A DNA stretch of 64,000 nucleotides from Serripes groenlandicus (taxonomy: Eukaryota; Mollusca; Bivalvia; Cardiida; Cardiidae). The position numbers and the translations under genes are program-made. Position 1 is the stretch's first letter. Each line of letters opens with the position of its first letter. The notes beneath the pieces are model-generated. The model had not been told where the DNA came from, made no database searches, and saw only the letters and a list, made by a program, of their open reading frames with translations. The stretch is taken from assembly GCA_031761405.1 (NCBI GenBank), contig JASEVX010000001.1:197177706-197241705 (forward strand), read 5' to 3'. Positions 30,901 through 41,209 of this stretch are shown here, in pieces.

Positions 30901-33900
30901 ATTAGCTCTCGGCCTTGGAGGAGAAGTTTTAAGAGCATCTGCCCAGAGAACCTGAGACCGGGTTCAGTTCTAGGTTCTGGTTTTGGCCTATCTCATTGGC
31001 TATAAGGTTTGTGGGCATAGCATTACAACTGATGCTTTGGTATCAGAATATTTTATAACTGAAAATCTATTGAAAGCGGTGTAAAACACCATTGAAAAAA
31101 AAACATACTGGAAGGAAAAAAACCAAACAAACCTTAGGATTGTAGGCATAGACGTAGGTCTGTTCGCTAATGTCAGGACACGTCATTCAAGCAAAAAAGT
31201 GAAATACCTATTTACAAATTTCAGGTGGAGAATTACCTACATGATGAGGTTTTGTTAAGTATAAACAGGGACTATCAACCAGAACTGTCGACATCTCAGG
31301 ATGGTGGTGTGGTGGCTGTGATAGACAGTATACAGCAAGACGTAAATCTTTAATTATTCCTTTCCCAGACCCACATACCACAGATACCTAGATAAGGAAG
31401 AGAAATGGTCTTTTTGGATCAAGACAACGAATACCACTTTTTACTCATTTGTCCATTATACGATGTCATACGGAAGCAATATCTACTGCCAACAACTAAT
31501 AAATTTAATGAACTTCTGACCTGTAAAAATTGCTCTGTTATTAGAAAGTTAGCGATGTTTTTATGCTACGCAATGACTAAAAGAAATAATATGTTGTCGG
31601 GCAAAATCTATCTAGTAATATAAATAAACCTTAATTAATAAGCGAAAATGTACTTTTATGCGACTTTTTAAGCTGTTCGTTATCTAGGTATTCTTTCTTC
31701 TTGACTATTTATGTAGGACGCATTGCTAACTTTACCATTATACATCGTTTTTCCTATAAATATTGCATGCTTATATTTGTATTTACATTTATTTATTGGA
31801 AATTGTAAATGTTTGCAAACAAATCATATGTTTTAAACTTTTAATGCATTATCATTTTTTGTAAGCTGTCATGTTTGTCATGTCAATATGTAAATATGTA
31901 TGTAAATATGGTGTATACGGGCTTGAGGCCTTAATACTTTACCAATAAACTTTGAACTTTGGATGGTACCACTGAGGTACCACCTATCATAGTGTGGCAA
32001 TTGGACAAGCATACATCAATAAGCTTCCGGATTTCAAACAAAAATACATAGTAAATTCAGGAACATGACTCCAAAATATATTTCCATAAGAGTACCCATT
32101 AAAGTAAACATTGGTCAAGATATCTGAATTTTGGATAAATAATGTTGAAAATTGGCAGCTTTAGTGGAAAATTTAAAAAATTACAATTTTATGAAAGTGC
32201 TTGTCTGAGTTTTCAGATAATTGCACAGAAATCTTGCTTTAATGACCCTCTACTTAATTTGTTCAAGCCATAATGATTGGTTACACAAATCATAGCAACC
32301 AGGTGTCTTCACAAAAGGAGTAAAATTAACTTTTAGTCACAAATTACAACTCCTAGAATTCCATGCTTTAAAACGATAATACTCTGTTACTTAGGGTTGT
32401 TGGGTTAGCATTGTGACGGGGATGCATTTGTGTCAGATTAAAGAATACAGGTAGTACTGGTAATTTAGTTTAGCGGTGTTTGACAAAATTCTAATAAATA
32501 AATACGTTTTTTCTTGTTATATTTTAACAGTTAAAATGTTGTGGTATAGACAATGAGACAGATTGGTACGATATAGAGGCGTGGCCAAACAAACACAGTG
32601 TGCCAGTGTCCTGTTGTGTTGATCCTACAGATGGATGCGGAGAGGAAAACAGTGGAATGGCCACATATTCACAGGTATCTAATGTATTCACTTGTATATT
32701 CTGTTATCAGATATCGTATTTTTTTAGTCGTCTGTTTCAAAAACGTTGCAAAACAAAATTGTTACATCTGGATAATTTCAAATGCTATTTTGATAGAGAG
32801 TTGAAAATATTGTGGGAAAAGGAAATTGTGCTTTTTTATATCTTTATGAGCAATTTCTTATCTTTCTACTGTAACAACATCGAATATCATGTTTCCAGGG
32901 AATAGGTTTAATCAAATCATATAAGTGTTGAAATATTTATTTCTATTTGATTCTGGGGTTTATAGTTCTTGCCCTGTTCCTCTAAATGAAAATGGAAGTA
33001 GTGGCTTTCTCCTCCTTCAGGTTTGCGACATTACATCCGACTCACTGGTATTCTGCTTAAACCTTTCCCTCATATAACGCTTTCGGACGCCTCTGCAGCA
33101 GATGGCTTTTTGAAAACATAGTGACAAAAGAAGAAATTGCACAAAACGTGCAATTTCTCCTTTTGCCACAATGTTTTCCACTTTTAGTCATAGGTTATCT
33201 AATCAATTATGGAAATTTTCTATGTTTTGACAAAATACGTTCAAAGTCGTCTGCTGCAGAATTGTCGTATGAGGGAAAGGGTTAATGGACAAGCAGAACT
33301 GCAAACTTACCCTTGATAGGCTGTGATATAATTGAAAATATGTTCAGAGCAGCATTTCTCGCCAAACAAACCAAACAATTTGTGTGTGGCAAAAACTTGA
33401 CTACAATTTAGACATGTCAGAGATAGGGCTTTTGTATTAGGCATGTGTATGCTATGGGATTTGTTTTGATCTTTCGACTTGCTGCCATGTATCATTTGGA
33501 TGTTACAAATACATTTAGGTTTAAAATATAATGTTTATTTCAGGGTTGTTTAAAAGAAATCAAATATTGGTTGATGAGACATATGTACACACTGGGTATC
33601 CTGGCTTTAGTTATAGCTGTTATACAGGTAAGTTATAAACCCATGACCCTTTATGACATCTTTGGATTCTTGATTTGATATGTTTTAAAAAAAAAAGAAG
33701 ATATGGTAAATCTTGAAAAACAGTCTTGCAGTTAGCCAAGCTTTGAAGCAGAGCAGAAAAATATCATTGAGAATTGAGACGTTGCTTATTGTGAACAATG
33801 TATTCTTTTTCCATCATGATTTAAAAAAAAATAGTGATATAAAAGACCTTTACTATTATATTTGGATAGAGCTTATTAACCTTTTCCACTTGCAGACAGA

Positions 33901-36900
33901 GTTTAAGTGTTTGCAAAGAGTGTAGGATAATACCCATCTGGGATATTTACCCCTTAGCCTTGATATTTTATAAAGTTGTCATTAAATAGCATATTCGTGG
34001 AATTGATTCTTTCTTAATTTGGATATTTAAAAATATGTCTTTCAGCAAATCCAGACAAACAACTAGTTAAATTAACTTTGATTTGAATTAGTATAACGGA
34101 TCAGTTGGATGTGATTTGTATAATCTTAATTTGAAACATTTATACACAATAAGAAATTCAATTACATAACCAAGGTTTTATGAAATAATTCAAATATAAT
34201 TAAATACGGCTATAACAATAAATGAATCTATATTAATATCACCGAGGGGATATTATCAATTTTTCACTTAGGGGAGAGGGGGTATTATCCACATTTCACT
34301 TTTGGGGAAAGGGTATTTTACACTTTTCACTAAGGGGGAAGGGTTTTTTATCCCAGGGGTGAGGGGGGGGGGTGGGTATTATCCACATTCCACTTATCCA
34401 TACCCCGTCAGCCGCAGACAACTAATGAGAACATTGTGTGGTAATAGGAGAAATGGCTCATAATGAGAAACTTCTCATTTTTGTCACAACGTTTTCAACT
34501 CTATTCAATTTATATACTTTCATTAACACAGATTTTCCATGTTTTTGCTAAAATGTTTTTAAAGCTGTCTACTGGGGATTTGTTGTATTTGGGAAAGGGT
34601 TAAATTGTAACTTAAGTTAAGTATTAAAATAAGAAAAGATCTTTATCTTGAACATGTGATATTAAACAGAGATTGCTATGATGATATAAAGAGAGAACAA
34701 TACCAACATTCTATTTTCTATTAAATACATAAAACTTCTCAAAATATTATTTAATCAACCCTTTCCAATATATAGATGTTTTCTGACGCCTTTGCATCAG
34801 ACAACTTTTGAAAACACTGTGGCAAAAAGTAAAAGTTCTCCTTTTGCTACTATGTTTTTATCACCATTCAATAATTATTCTTTTATTTAGAGACATTTTC
34901 CATATTTTTGACTAAATATTTCCAAAGTCATCTGCCACAGATTTGTTGTATGTGGGAAAGAGTTAACACTTATCCTGCTTTACGTATCATTGTTAGTAGA
35001 GTTTTAAGCCTTTCCAACATACAACAAATCTACAGCAGTCGACCGATGAAAACATCCATGCATAATTATAGCAAATCTCTTATCAATAAAAGTATAATTA
35101 TTGAATAGAGTTGAAATATTGTTACAAGCAATTTCTACTGAACCTTTTCCCTCATATGTCGATTCTGCAGCAGCCGACTGTGGAAAATCTCTATAATTGA
35201 ATGGATAACCTATGACTAAAAAGTGGAAAACATTGTGGCAAAAGGAGAAATTGCTCAACAAGCAATTTCTTCTTTTGTCACTATGTTTTCAAAAAGCCGT
35301 CTGCTGCAGAGGCATCAGAAAGCATCTTTATGAGGGAAAGGGTTAAGCTACAATTATGAACACTGTAGACAAAGAAATGCCTGAACTTAAGTGCTTCTCA
35401 CTCATCAATATTTAGTTAAGTCCACAGATCTGTAAGAAATATAAGCGGTGATAGTTTCGGTTGTATGAATTCAGCAGTCATGGGTTTACCAGTGTCCGAC
35501 AAATTTCAGAATTGTTTGGTAGCCCACTGGGCTACCAGATTTGGAAGCTGGTAGCCCGAAATATCGCGGAAGCCAATGAGTGTTTTATGATTATTTTTGT
35601 TTTCTACTTCTGTACAAACATAATATTAAGAGCACACCATGTACATGATTTAAGGGTAATGACCATTTCAAATAACATGACTGTGTTGCAAAAGACCTGA
35701 AGTGCAGCATTCAGTTAAAAAAAAATGAAATTTGGAAAAAAGACTTTTTGGTAGAGCTTAACAGAAAGGAGAAAATTGGTACTAAAGATTTTCAAGATTA
35801 CTTTTCACTAGGTTATTTGAAATATTCTGCATAAAATGTATGTATTTTATCCATATTTACAAAAGATTTAAAAGCTAGTGACAGAAATGTTTAAACTTGA
35901 GACCAAAAAATCAAATGATGTAGTATAAACTCTTTAAATTGGAGGTCACCGATTTAGGTCCCTCACCGAAACAGGGCATACGATACGAGTCAGTTTTACA
36001 AAGAACGCCATATTAAATAAGATTCAATTTTATTAACCAAATGTCAAATTTATCAGGTTCAATGAAGTTATTAACCCTTTCCCTCATATAGACGCTCTCT
36101 GACGTCTCTGCAGCAGACAGCTTTTTGAAAACATAGTGACAACAGAAGAAATTGATCAAAACAAGCAATATCTCCTTTTACCACAATGTTTTCCACTTAG
36201 TCATAGGTTATCCATTATATTTTTTATTTTTTGACAAAATATGTTCAAAGTCGTCTGCTGCAGAATTGTTGTATGAGGGAAAGGGTTAAATCATAAAATA
36301 TTGTCAAAAACAATGACGCGAATAATACCGTAACACATGTAACACGTTAAATTTGTTTCATGTGTTACGGTATTATTCACAACATAGCCGCCATTTTGAT
36401 AATTGCGCAATGTTAATCATGGTTCCCTGCTGAGAATTTGAAATCGGTAAACAGCGTTGAATGTAAACATCGGGGTCCACTCTTGATCGGGGTCATCGGG
36501 TCGTTAACGTCATTGACCCAATTTCTCATTTCTTCCAATGAAATCGCAATTATTAAGTCATATGATTTTTTTCCCGCCGGTTATGCTAATTAATTTTGGT
36601 AAACAAAGCCGTGATTGGGCATTTATTATTCATTATAGATTTCATCCCAAACATTTTCTTTGACATATCGCATACTATGTCGATTATGAAGGCGTTTCAT
36701 ATTTGATTAACGACAAGATAAGATCTAGAAGTGGTCGTATTGTATTGTCTTTAATATTTGGATCGAATTTATTTTATTAACTTCTGCATGGTGACAATTT
36801 TCTTCTCCGTCTTTCTGAACCGGTCTGCACCAGTTTGCAAACATCGCATACCGAAAGTAGAAATATTGATCAAAATACGTTTAAGGGAATATTTGAATTT

Positions 36901-38147
36901 CATAGGTTATTCGCAATCATTCATGGATTAACACCAGGGAACAATGGTCACTAATGATTGGACCGCCGTAATGGGTATATATATCACGTTAATTGACTAT
37001 TACTGAAGCGATTCGGTTGGCTGAAACCACTCGATCTGACAGGTTGGTAACTCCGCCTACTGATATTGATTTGTTTATGGTCACAGCGAGTGGTTTTCGC
37101 ATGTAACATACAGTCACTGTTTATACACGACATGTGTGTAAGTAATTAAGCCGGGCTACCAGACACGGGAATAAACAGTAGCCCGCCGGGCTTTCATTTG
37201 AAAATGACAGTAGCCCGGGCAATTATTGTGGTAGCCCGCGGGCTCCGGGCAATGGATTTGTCGGACACTGGTTTACCCTTTCCCACAGACACCTTCCGAT
37301 GCCTTTGCAGTAAAGTCTTCTGAAAACATTGTGGCAAAAGGGGAAATTACTCCTAATGTTTTCAGCTCTATTCAATAAATGTTCTTTCCTTTATAGAGAG
37401 TTTCCATACTTTTGACTAAATGCCTATGCATTAAAAGATTTGAAGTCTTCTGAAAACATTGTGGCAAAAGGGGAAATTACTCCTAATGTTTTCAGCTTTA
37501 TTCAATAAATGTTCTTTCCTTTATAGAGAGTTTCAATACTTTTGACTAAAAGTCTTCTGCTGTAGACTTGTTGTAGATATGGGAGTGTGTTTACCCTTTC
37601 CCACATATAGACGCTTTTCTACGCCTCTGCAGAAGACACCTTTTTGAAAACATTGTGACAAAAGAAGAAATTGCTCAAAACGAGCAATATCTCCTTTTGC
37701 CACAATATTTTCAACTCTATTCAATATATTTAAACTTTCATTCATAGAGAGTTATCATATTTTTACCAAGAATTGAAGATGCTTTCGAAGATGTCTGCTG
37801 CAAGTTTGTTGTATGTGGTAAAGGGTTAACCCATTACTTCACACAGACGACATTTGACGCCTGCTGTTGCAGACGACTTTGAAAGCATTGTAATAAAAGG
37901 GGAAGTTGCTCAAAATGAGCAATTTCACCTTTTATTGCAATATTTTCAACTCTTTATCAATATCATTTTTTCTGTTTTCTAGATTGGTGAAATTTTTCGT
38001 CTGATAATTGTAAAGCAGACAACCTTTGAAAAGTCATGTGAAGTAACGGGTTAAGATCGGTTTGTGACTATTTTATTTCAGATTTTAGCAATGTCTGGGA
38101 CGATGGGCCTATATTGTTGTCTGAGAAAGAACAAGGACATTTTATGA
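27917..38147 (+). CDS. Tetraspanin (TSPAN4/9/18-like), complete, seven coding exons
   Basis: Exons: 27917-28000, 28307-28498, 30334-30408, 31225-31341, 32531-32674, 33544-33627 and 38082-38147 (stop TGA). Every intron is phase 0 with GT-AG ends, and the product is 253 residues, a usual tetraspanin length. Four hydrophobic segments lie near residues 15-40, 58-80, 92-115 and 214-243. The large extracellular loop has the diagnostic CCG (159-161), PVSCC (181-185), Cys192 and a final Gly-Cys (205-206), so six loop cysteines able to form three disulphides. Possible N-glycosylation sites are NSS (54-56) and NET (164-166). CC at 244-245 and membrane-proximal cysteines are palmitoylation candidates. 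The C-terminus, after YCCLRKNKDIL, has no YxxPhi lysosomal signal like that of CD63. Tetraspanins organise membrane microdomains with integrins and other partners. The IQILAMS...MGLYCC end recalls TSPAN4/9/18, but the subfamily is an inference. Introns are packed with TTAA MITEs; exons are intact. Confidence 0.93.
28557..28905 (-). mobile_element. TTAA MITE split by a GGGGTGGCGAAAT element
   Basis: TTATCGCTTCCCACC at the left resumes as CCACCTAGACGCATC after 28737. The right end is CTGCATGTGGGTTAA. Confidence 0.6.
28573..28737. mobile_element. Short TIR element nested in a MITE
   Basis: Perfect 15-bp inverted ends CAGGGGTGGCGAAAT/ATTTCGCCACCCCTG. The flanks repeat CCACC on both sides, consistent with a 5-bp target duplication. 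No coding capacity. Tetraspanin intron 2. Confidence 0.65.
29056..29283 (+). mobile_element. TTAA MITE, young subfamily
   Basis: Both TTAA ends are present in tetraspanin intron 2; hairpin GCTCGTTTTGAGC is intact. Confidence 0.85.
29300..29481 (-). mobile_element. TTAA MITE, decayed
   Basis: GCAGACAGGTTTTTGAAACATT at the left, TTTTGTTGACGTGGGAAATGGTTAA at the right. Confidence 0.5.
29664..29844 (+). mobile_element. ATGAGCC/GGCTCAT element, internally deleted
   Basis: ATGAGCAATCTCACAGAGAA at the left, TCGAGGGACGGCTCA at the right; about 80 bases of the centre are missing. Tetraspanin intron 2. Confidence 0.65.
30736..30985 (+). repeat. Tandem tRNA-like head repeats
   Basis: Three imperfect copies of CTCAGCCTTGGAGGTGAAG...GAGACCGGGTTCAATTC, each with A-box and B-box-like parts; SINE-derived, in tetraspanin intron 3. 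Confidence 0.5.
31370..31962 (+). pseudogene. LINE 3'-end fragment in tetraspanin intron 4
   Basis: The frame at 31405-31623 reads DQDNEYHFLLICPLYDVIR then KQYLLPTTNKFNELL, matching the C-terminal block also seen in the - strand LINE at 15.3 kb. A 3'UTR-like tail follows and ends at an AATAAA-containing stretch (about 31944-31960). It is 5'-truncated, as is usual for LINE copies, and lies in sense orientation in the intron. Confidence 0.65.
31963..32530. other. Tetraspanin intron 4, pearl-family-like fragment
   Basis: A diverged fragment recalling family A core units (TCAAGCCATAATGATTGGTT near 32265) and a SINE-like tail at 32440-32510; no exon. Confidence 0.35.
33057..33285 (-). mobile_element. 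TTAA MITE, young subfamily
   Basis: Both TTAA ends are intact in tetraspanin intron 5; hairpin GCACAAAACGTGC. Confidence 0.85.
34403..34604 (-). mobile_element. TTAA MITE, older subfamily
   Basis: CCCCGTCAGCCGCAGACAAC at the left, TTGTTGTATTTGGGAAAGGGTTAA at the right. Confidence 0.6.
34754..34967 (-). mobile_element. TTAA MITE, older subfamily
   Basis: TCAACCCTTTCCAATATATAG at the left, TATGTGGGAAAGAGTTAA at the right. Confidence 0.65.
35005..35135 (+). mobile_element. TTAA MITE, older subfamily, left half
   Basis: TAAGCCTTTCCAACATACAAC...TTGAATAGAGTTGAAATATT; a younger copy replaces the right half. Confidence 0.55.
35140..35346 (+). mobile_element. TTAA MITE, young subfamily, internal deletion
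   Basis: ACCTTTTCCCTCATATG at the left and AGGGAAAGGGTTAA at the right, with about 25 bases missing near the left arm. Tetraspanin intron 6. Confidence 0.8.
36071..36289 (-). mobile_element. TTAA MITE nested in a larger TIR element
   Basis: Both TTAA ends are perfect. It lies inside the 35488-37272 element and so is younger than it. Confidence 0.85.
36320..36378. repeat. Perfect 20-bp-arm hairpin
   Basis: GAATAATACCGTAACACATG (36320-36339) and CATGTGTTACGGTATTATTC (36359-36378), 19-base loop, inside the 35488-37272 element. Confidence 0.8.
37277..37560 (-). mobile_element. TTAA MITE, older subfamily with internal duplication
   Basis: CCCTTTCCCACAGACACCTTC at the left. A ~120-base segment (GAAGTCTTCTGAAAACATTG...TTTTGACTAAA) is present twice, about 37314-37420 and 37442-37550. 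Confidence 0.55.
37590..37829 (-). mobile_element. TTAA MITE, older subfamily
   Basis: TTTACCCTTTCCCACATATAG at the left, TATGTGGTAAAGGGTTAA at the right; tetraspanin intron 6. Confidence 0.7.
37826..38055. mobile_element. TTAA MITE, decayed, abutting the previous copy
   Basis: TTAACCCATTACTTCACACAG at the left, AAGTAACGGGTTAA at the right. It shares the TTAA at 37826 and ends 27 bases before the last tetraspanin exon. Confidence 0.5.
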
Positions 38148-39040
38148 CACAGAGCCTCCCCTGTGTACAGACCAGTGTTAAGTGTGGACCAAAGACAAAC
38201 TTGCCTCTGAGAATCAAAAGAAATGTTTAGGAATAGGAAATGTAGAACCAGACCTCAACTACTGCAGTAGCCAATACTCCAATAGATCTGATTACTGCCT
38301 ATTAAAGGTCGCCTCAGATTGACCTTTATATCATCCAATCAAATTGTCACCTTCAAATTTGTTAGGTATCAACAGGGGAGAAAACTTGTATGAATAAAAG
38401 AGATAGATTAGAGAAGCGTAGATGGTATAGCGTTTGTTGTATCATGCACTTTCATTTGATAGAAAAGCTGCTCATGATTATTTTAATCTTAAGCGTCAGT
38501 TCAAGATGACCTTTTATGCACTGCCATCAGATCCAATATAAACCCAAACCAAAGTATTTTGGTCTGATTTTAATGAGATTTGGGTCATGTCACATGGAAA
38601 CCACCCTTGGGATATATTGGCAAACAAATAAAGTTCAAATCAGCCTTGGTCTCAGTGGGAAGTCTGTTTGGAATCTTCCCTGCTGGCCATGTATTCCTAC
38701 ACTGGTTCTTGAACTCCTTGTAAAATGGTTTTGATAAAAAGCTACTTTTTACCCTATCCCACAAACAACAATTGTACAGCAGAAGAAACTATAGCAACTC
38801 TCTATACATGAAATTGAATACATTGTGGCTATAGGAGAAATTGCTCATTATGACCCAATTTCATATTTTGCCACAATGTTTCTAAAGTCGTCGGCTCTAT
38901 GAGGCATCAGAAAGTGTGGGAAAGGGTTTTTTAATTGAATACAATGTAATCTTGGTTGCGTTTAATTTGAAAATCTCTGAAGTTGGTTTAGTGTTACTTG
39001 AATCATGTATTAGTCTGTCTCATGTACAGTGAAATAAATG
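38148..39040 (+). other. Tetraspanin 3'UTR region with candidate poly(A) signals
   Basis: Non-coding sequence after the stop at 38147. AATAAA hexamers lie at 38393-38398, 38627-38632 and 39033-39038. The first is about 250 bases after the stop and the most likely cleavage signal. A short open frame at 38516-38734 has no recognisable product. A decayed TTAA MITE covers about 38748-38932. Confidence 0.5.
38748..38932 (+). mobile_element. TTAA MITE, older subfamily
   Basis: TTTACCCTATCCCACAAACAA at the left, GTGTGGGAAAGGGTTTTTTAA at the right. Confidence 0.55.
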
Positions 39041-39371
39041 GTGATATCTGGTGTCAAAAGATATGAGCAATTTCTCCTTTGGTCGCAATGTTTTCAAAAT
39101 GAGTCTGCAGTAAGGCAAGTGTTAATGTATATCACTGTGAGGTTACAATTTCCTCAGGAACCATTCATTTTATACCCGAGGCTGTGCTAAATCTTTCTCA
39201 AGGCAGGATTTCATAGATTGTCAAGTTATCACCATGTAGTCTCGGATACAACTATCATATTTTACATGTATATGTTTGAATAATAGTATTAACAATTTGT
39301 CATATACTAATTCAACCATTAATTGAAGAGGCTGGTTACCAAGAATCCAGTTTCTTTGTAACTAACTCTAC

Positions 39372-39601
39372 TTAACCCTTTCCCTCATACGACAATTCTG
39401 CAGCAGACAACTTTGAACGTATTTTGTCAAAACATAGAAAATCTCAATAATTGAATGGATAACCTATGACAAAAAGTGGAAAACATTGTGGCAAAAGGAG
39501 AAATTGCACGTTTTGTGCAATTTCTTCTTTTGTCACTATGTTTTCAAAAAGCTGTCTGCTGCAGAGGCGTCAGAAAGCGTCTATATGAGGGAAAGGGTTA
39601 A
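39372..39601 (+). mobile_element. TTAA MITE, young subfamily
   Basis: Full-length, both TTAA ends, hairpin GCACGTTTTGTGC. An older copy follows within ten bases. Confidence 0.88.
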
Positions 39602-39607
39602 TAGTTA

Positions 39608-39812
39608 ATAACCCTTTCCTACTTAACAACACATCTGCAGCAGAAGACTTTAGAATTATTTATGCAAAACTACAGAAGATCTCTATAATTGAAAGTATTA
39701 TTATTGAATATAGTTGAAAACAGCACGGCATATGGAGAAATCGCTATTGATGTTTTCAAAAGATATCTGCTGAAGATGCATGCAAATATGTTAGCAGGTG
39801 GGAAAGTGTTTA
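39608..39812 (+). mobile_element. TTAA MITE, older subfamily
   Basis: AATAACCCTTTCCTACTTAAC at the left, AGGTGGGAAAGTGTTTAAA at the right. Confidence 0.6.
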
Positions 39813-40197
39813 AAGTAATTAAGTGAAGAGACTGGTTTTTAAGCCTCTAGGTTTTCTGTTATTCTTATAAGACTTCGAGAATTACTAAAGCACATAAATA
39901 CTGATGGTAAAGTGAAAATTACATTTTGGTCTATGTACATAGGGATAATCATGTAGACGTGTAGGTCTAGCTTACATGTAGTGCTTAATTGTGTTATTGC
40001 TGCGTTAGGAAAAGGAGCTTTATATGTTATTTACTACATTTAGGGAAGTATTTTTCATGTAACCAGGACATTTTCTCTAGAAAGTCAAGAGTCTGTTGGT
40101 ATTTCTTATCAGAGATTAGAAAGGCTGACATTCTTCTTTTCGAAATCTAGATGAGGGTGGAGTTCTTTTAACTTTTCCCCCACAATATTCACTTATA

Positions 40198-40427
40198 TTA
40201 ACCCTTTCCCTCATACGACAATTCTGCAGCAGACGACTTTGAACGTATTTTGTCAAAACATAGAAAATCTCCATAATTGAATGGATAACCTTGGACTAAA
40301 AGTGGAAAACATTGTGGCAAAAGGAGGAATTGCACGTTTTGTGCAATTTCTTCTTTTGTCACTATGTTTTCAAAAAGCTGTCTGCTGCAGAGGCATACGA
40401 AAGCGTTTATATGAGGGAAAGGGTTAA
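40198..40427 (+). mobile_element. TTAA MITE, young subfamily
   Basis: Full-length, both TTAA ends, hairpin GCACGTTTTGTGC. Confidence 0.88.
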
Positions 40428-41209
40428 CAAAACTATGGGAATCAGGGTCAGTGTTTGGCATTTTCAAACTTTCTTTCAATAGGTCCTTCATTTGCTTCTT
40501 GGCCTTTCTCACATGCTTTCTGACGCCTCGTCATCAGACGAATTTTCAAAACATTGTGGCAAAAAGAGAGGAAAAAAGGTTAAGAAAACAATGGGTCATA
40601 CAATGTAAAAGTAATTTTTTTGTTCACATTTCAATGAGTCCTGATAAAATTAGATGAGACTGGGACTTGTGATGGGCCACAAACTGAACACTGGTAGGTA
40701 TTCAAAAGAGTTGTCCAAGTAAGACTATACATCTGAGTACCCACTGCATAGAGTTGAAGTGTCAATTACAGATTTAAGAATGTGAAGTACTTATCCTACT
40801 TGGAGTTTTGTTCTTTGTACAAGATGGGGTCCTAAGTGTTTGTATAGAGGTTTTAGTAAGCTTTAATTAATAGCCATTTACCGGTCATGAATTTTAAATG
40901 AAGTCTGCTTCAAACACATTTTTGGAGAAGCATTGAACATTTAGACGAATATCAGTTTGAATATAAATAGTAGATCTAATTATATGTAACACTTGTGAGA
41001 AAAGGAGAAATTGCCAATTATGAAAAATTTCTTCTTTTCTCACTATGTTTTTCAAATGTGTTCTGCATCCTGAAGAGGCTTGAACAATTATTTTAAAATG
41101 ACAGCAATTTCTTATGATGAGCACATTTTCCTCTTCTCACAATGTTATTCAAAAAGGTGCCAAATATCGTCTGTATAAGGAAAAGCGTAAATAAAAAAAA
41201 ACCATATGG

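Larger units (their letters stand above)
35488..37272. mobile_element. 1.8-kb DNA element with CCAGTGTCCGACAAAT ends
   Basis: Inverted ends CCAGTGTCCGACAAAT (35489) and ATTTGTCGGACACTGG (37256-37271), with TTTA on both outer sides as a possible 4-bp duplication. Subterminal GTAGCCCGCGGGCT-type palindromes occur at both ends. A TTAA MITE (36071-36289) and a perfect hairpin (36320-36378) are inside. No transposase was recognised, so it is probably non-autonomous. Confidence 0.6.
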
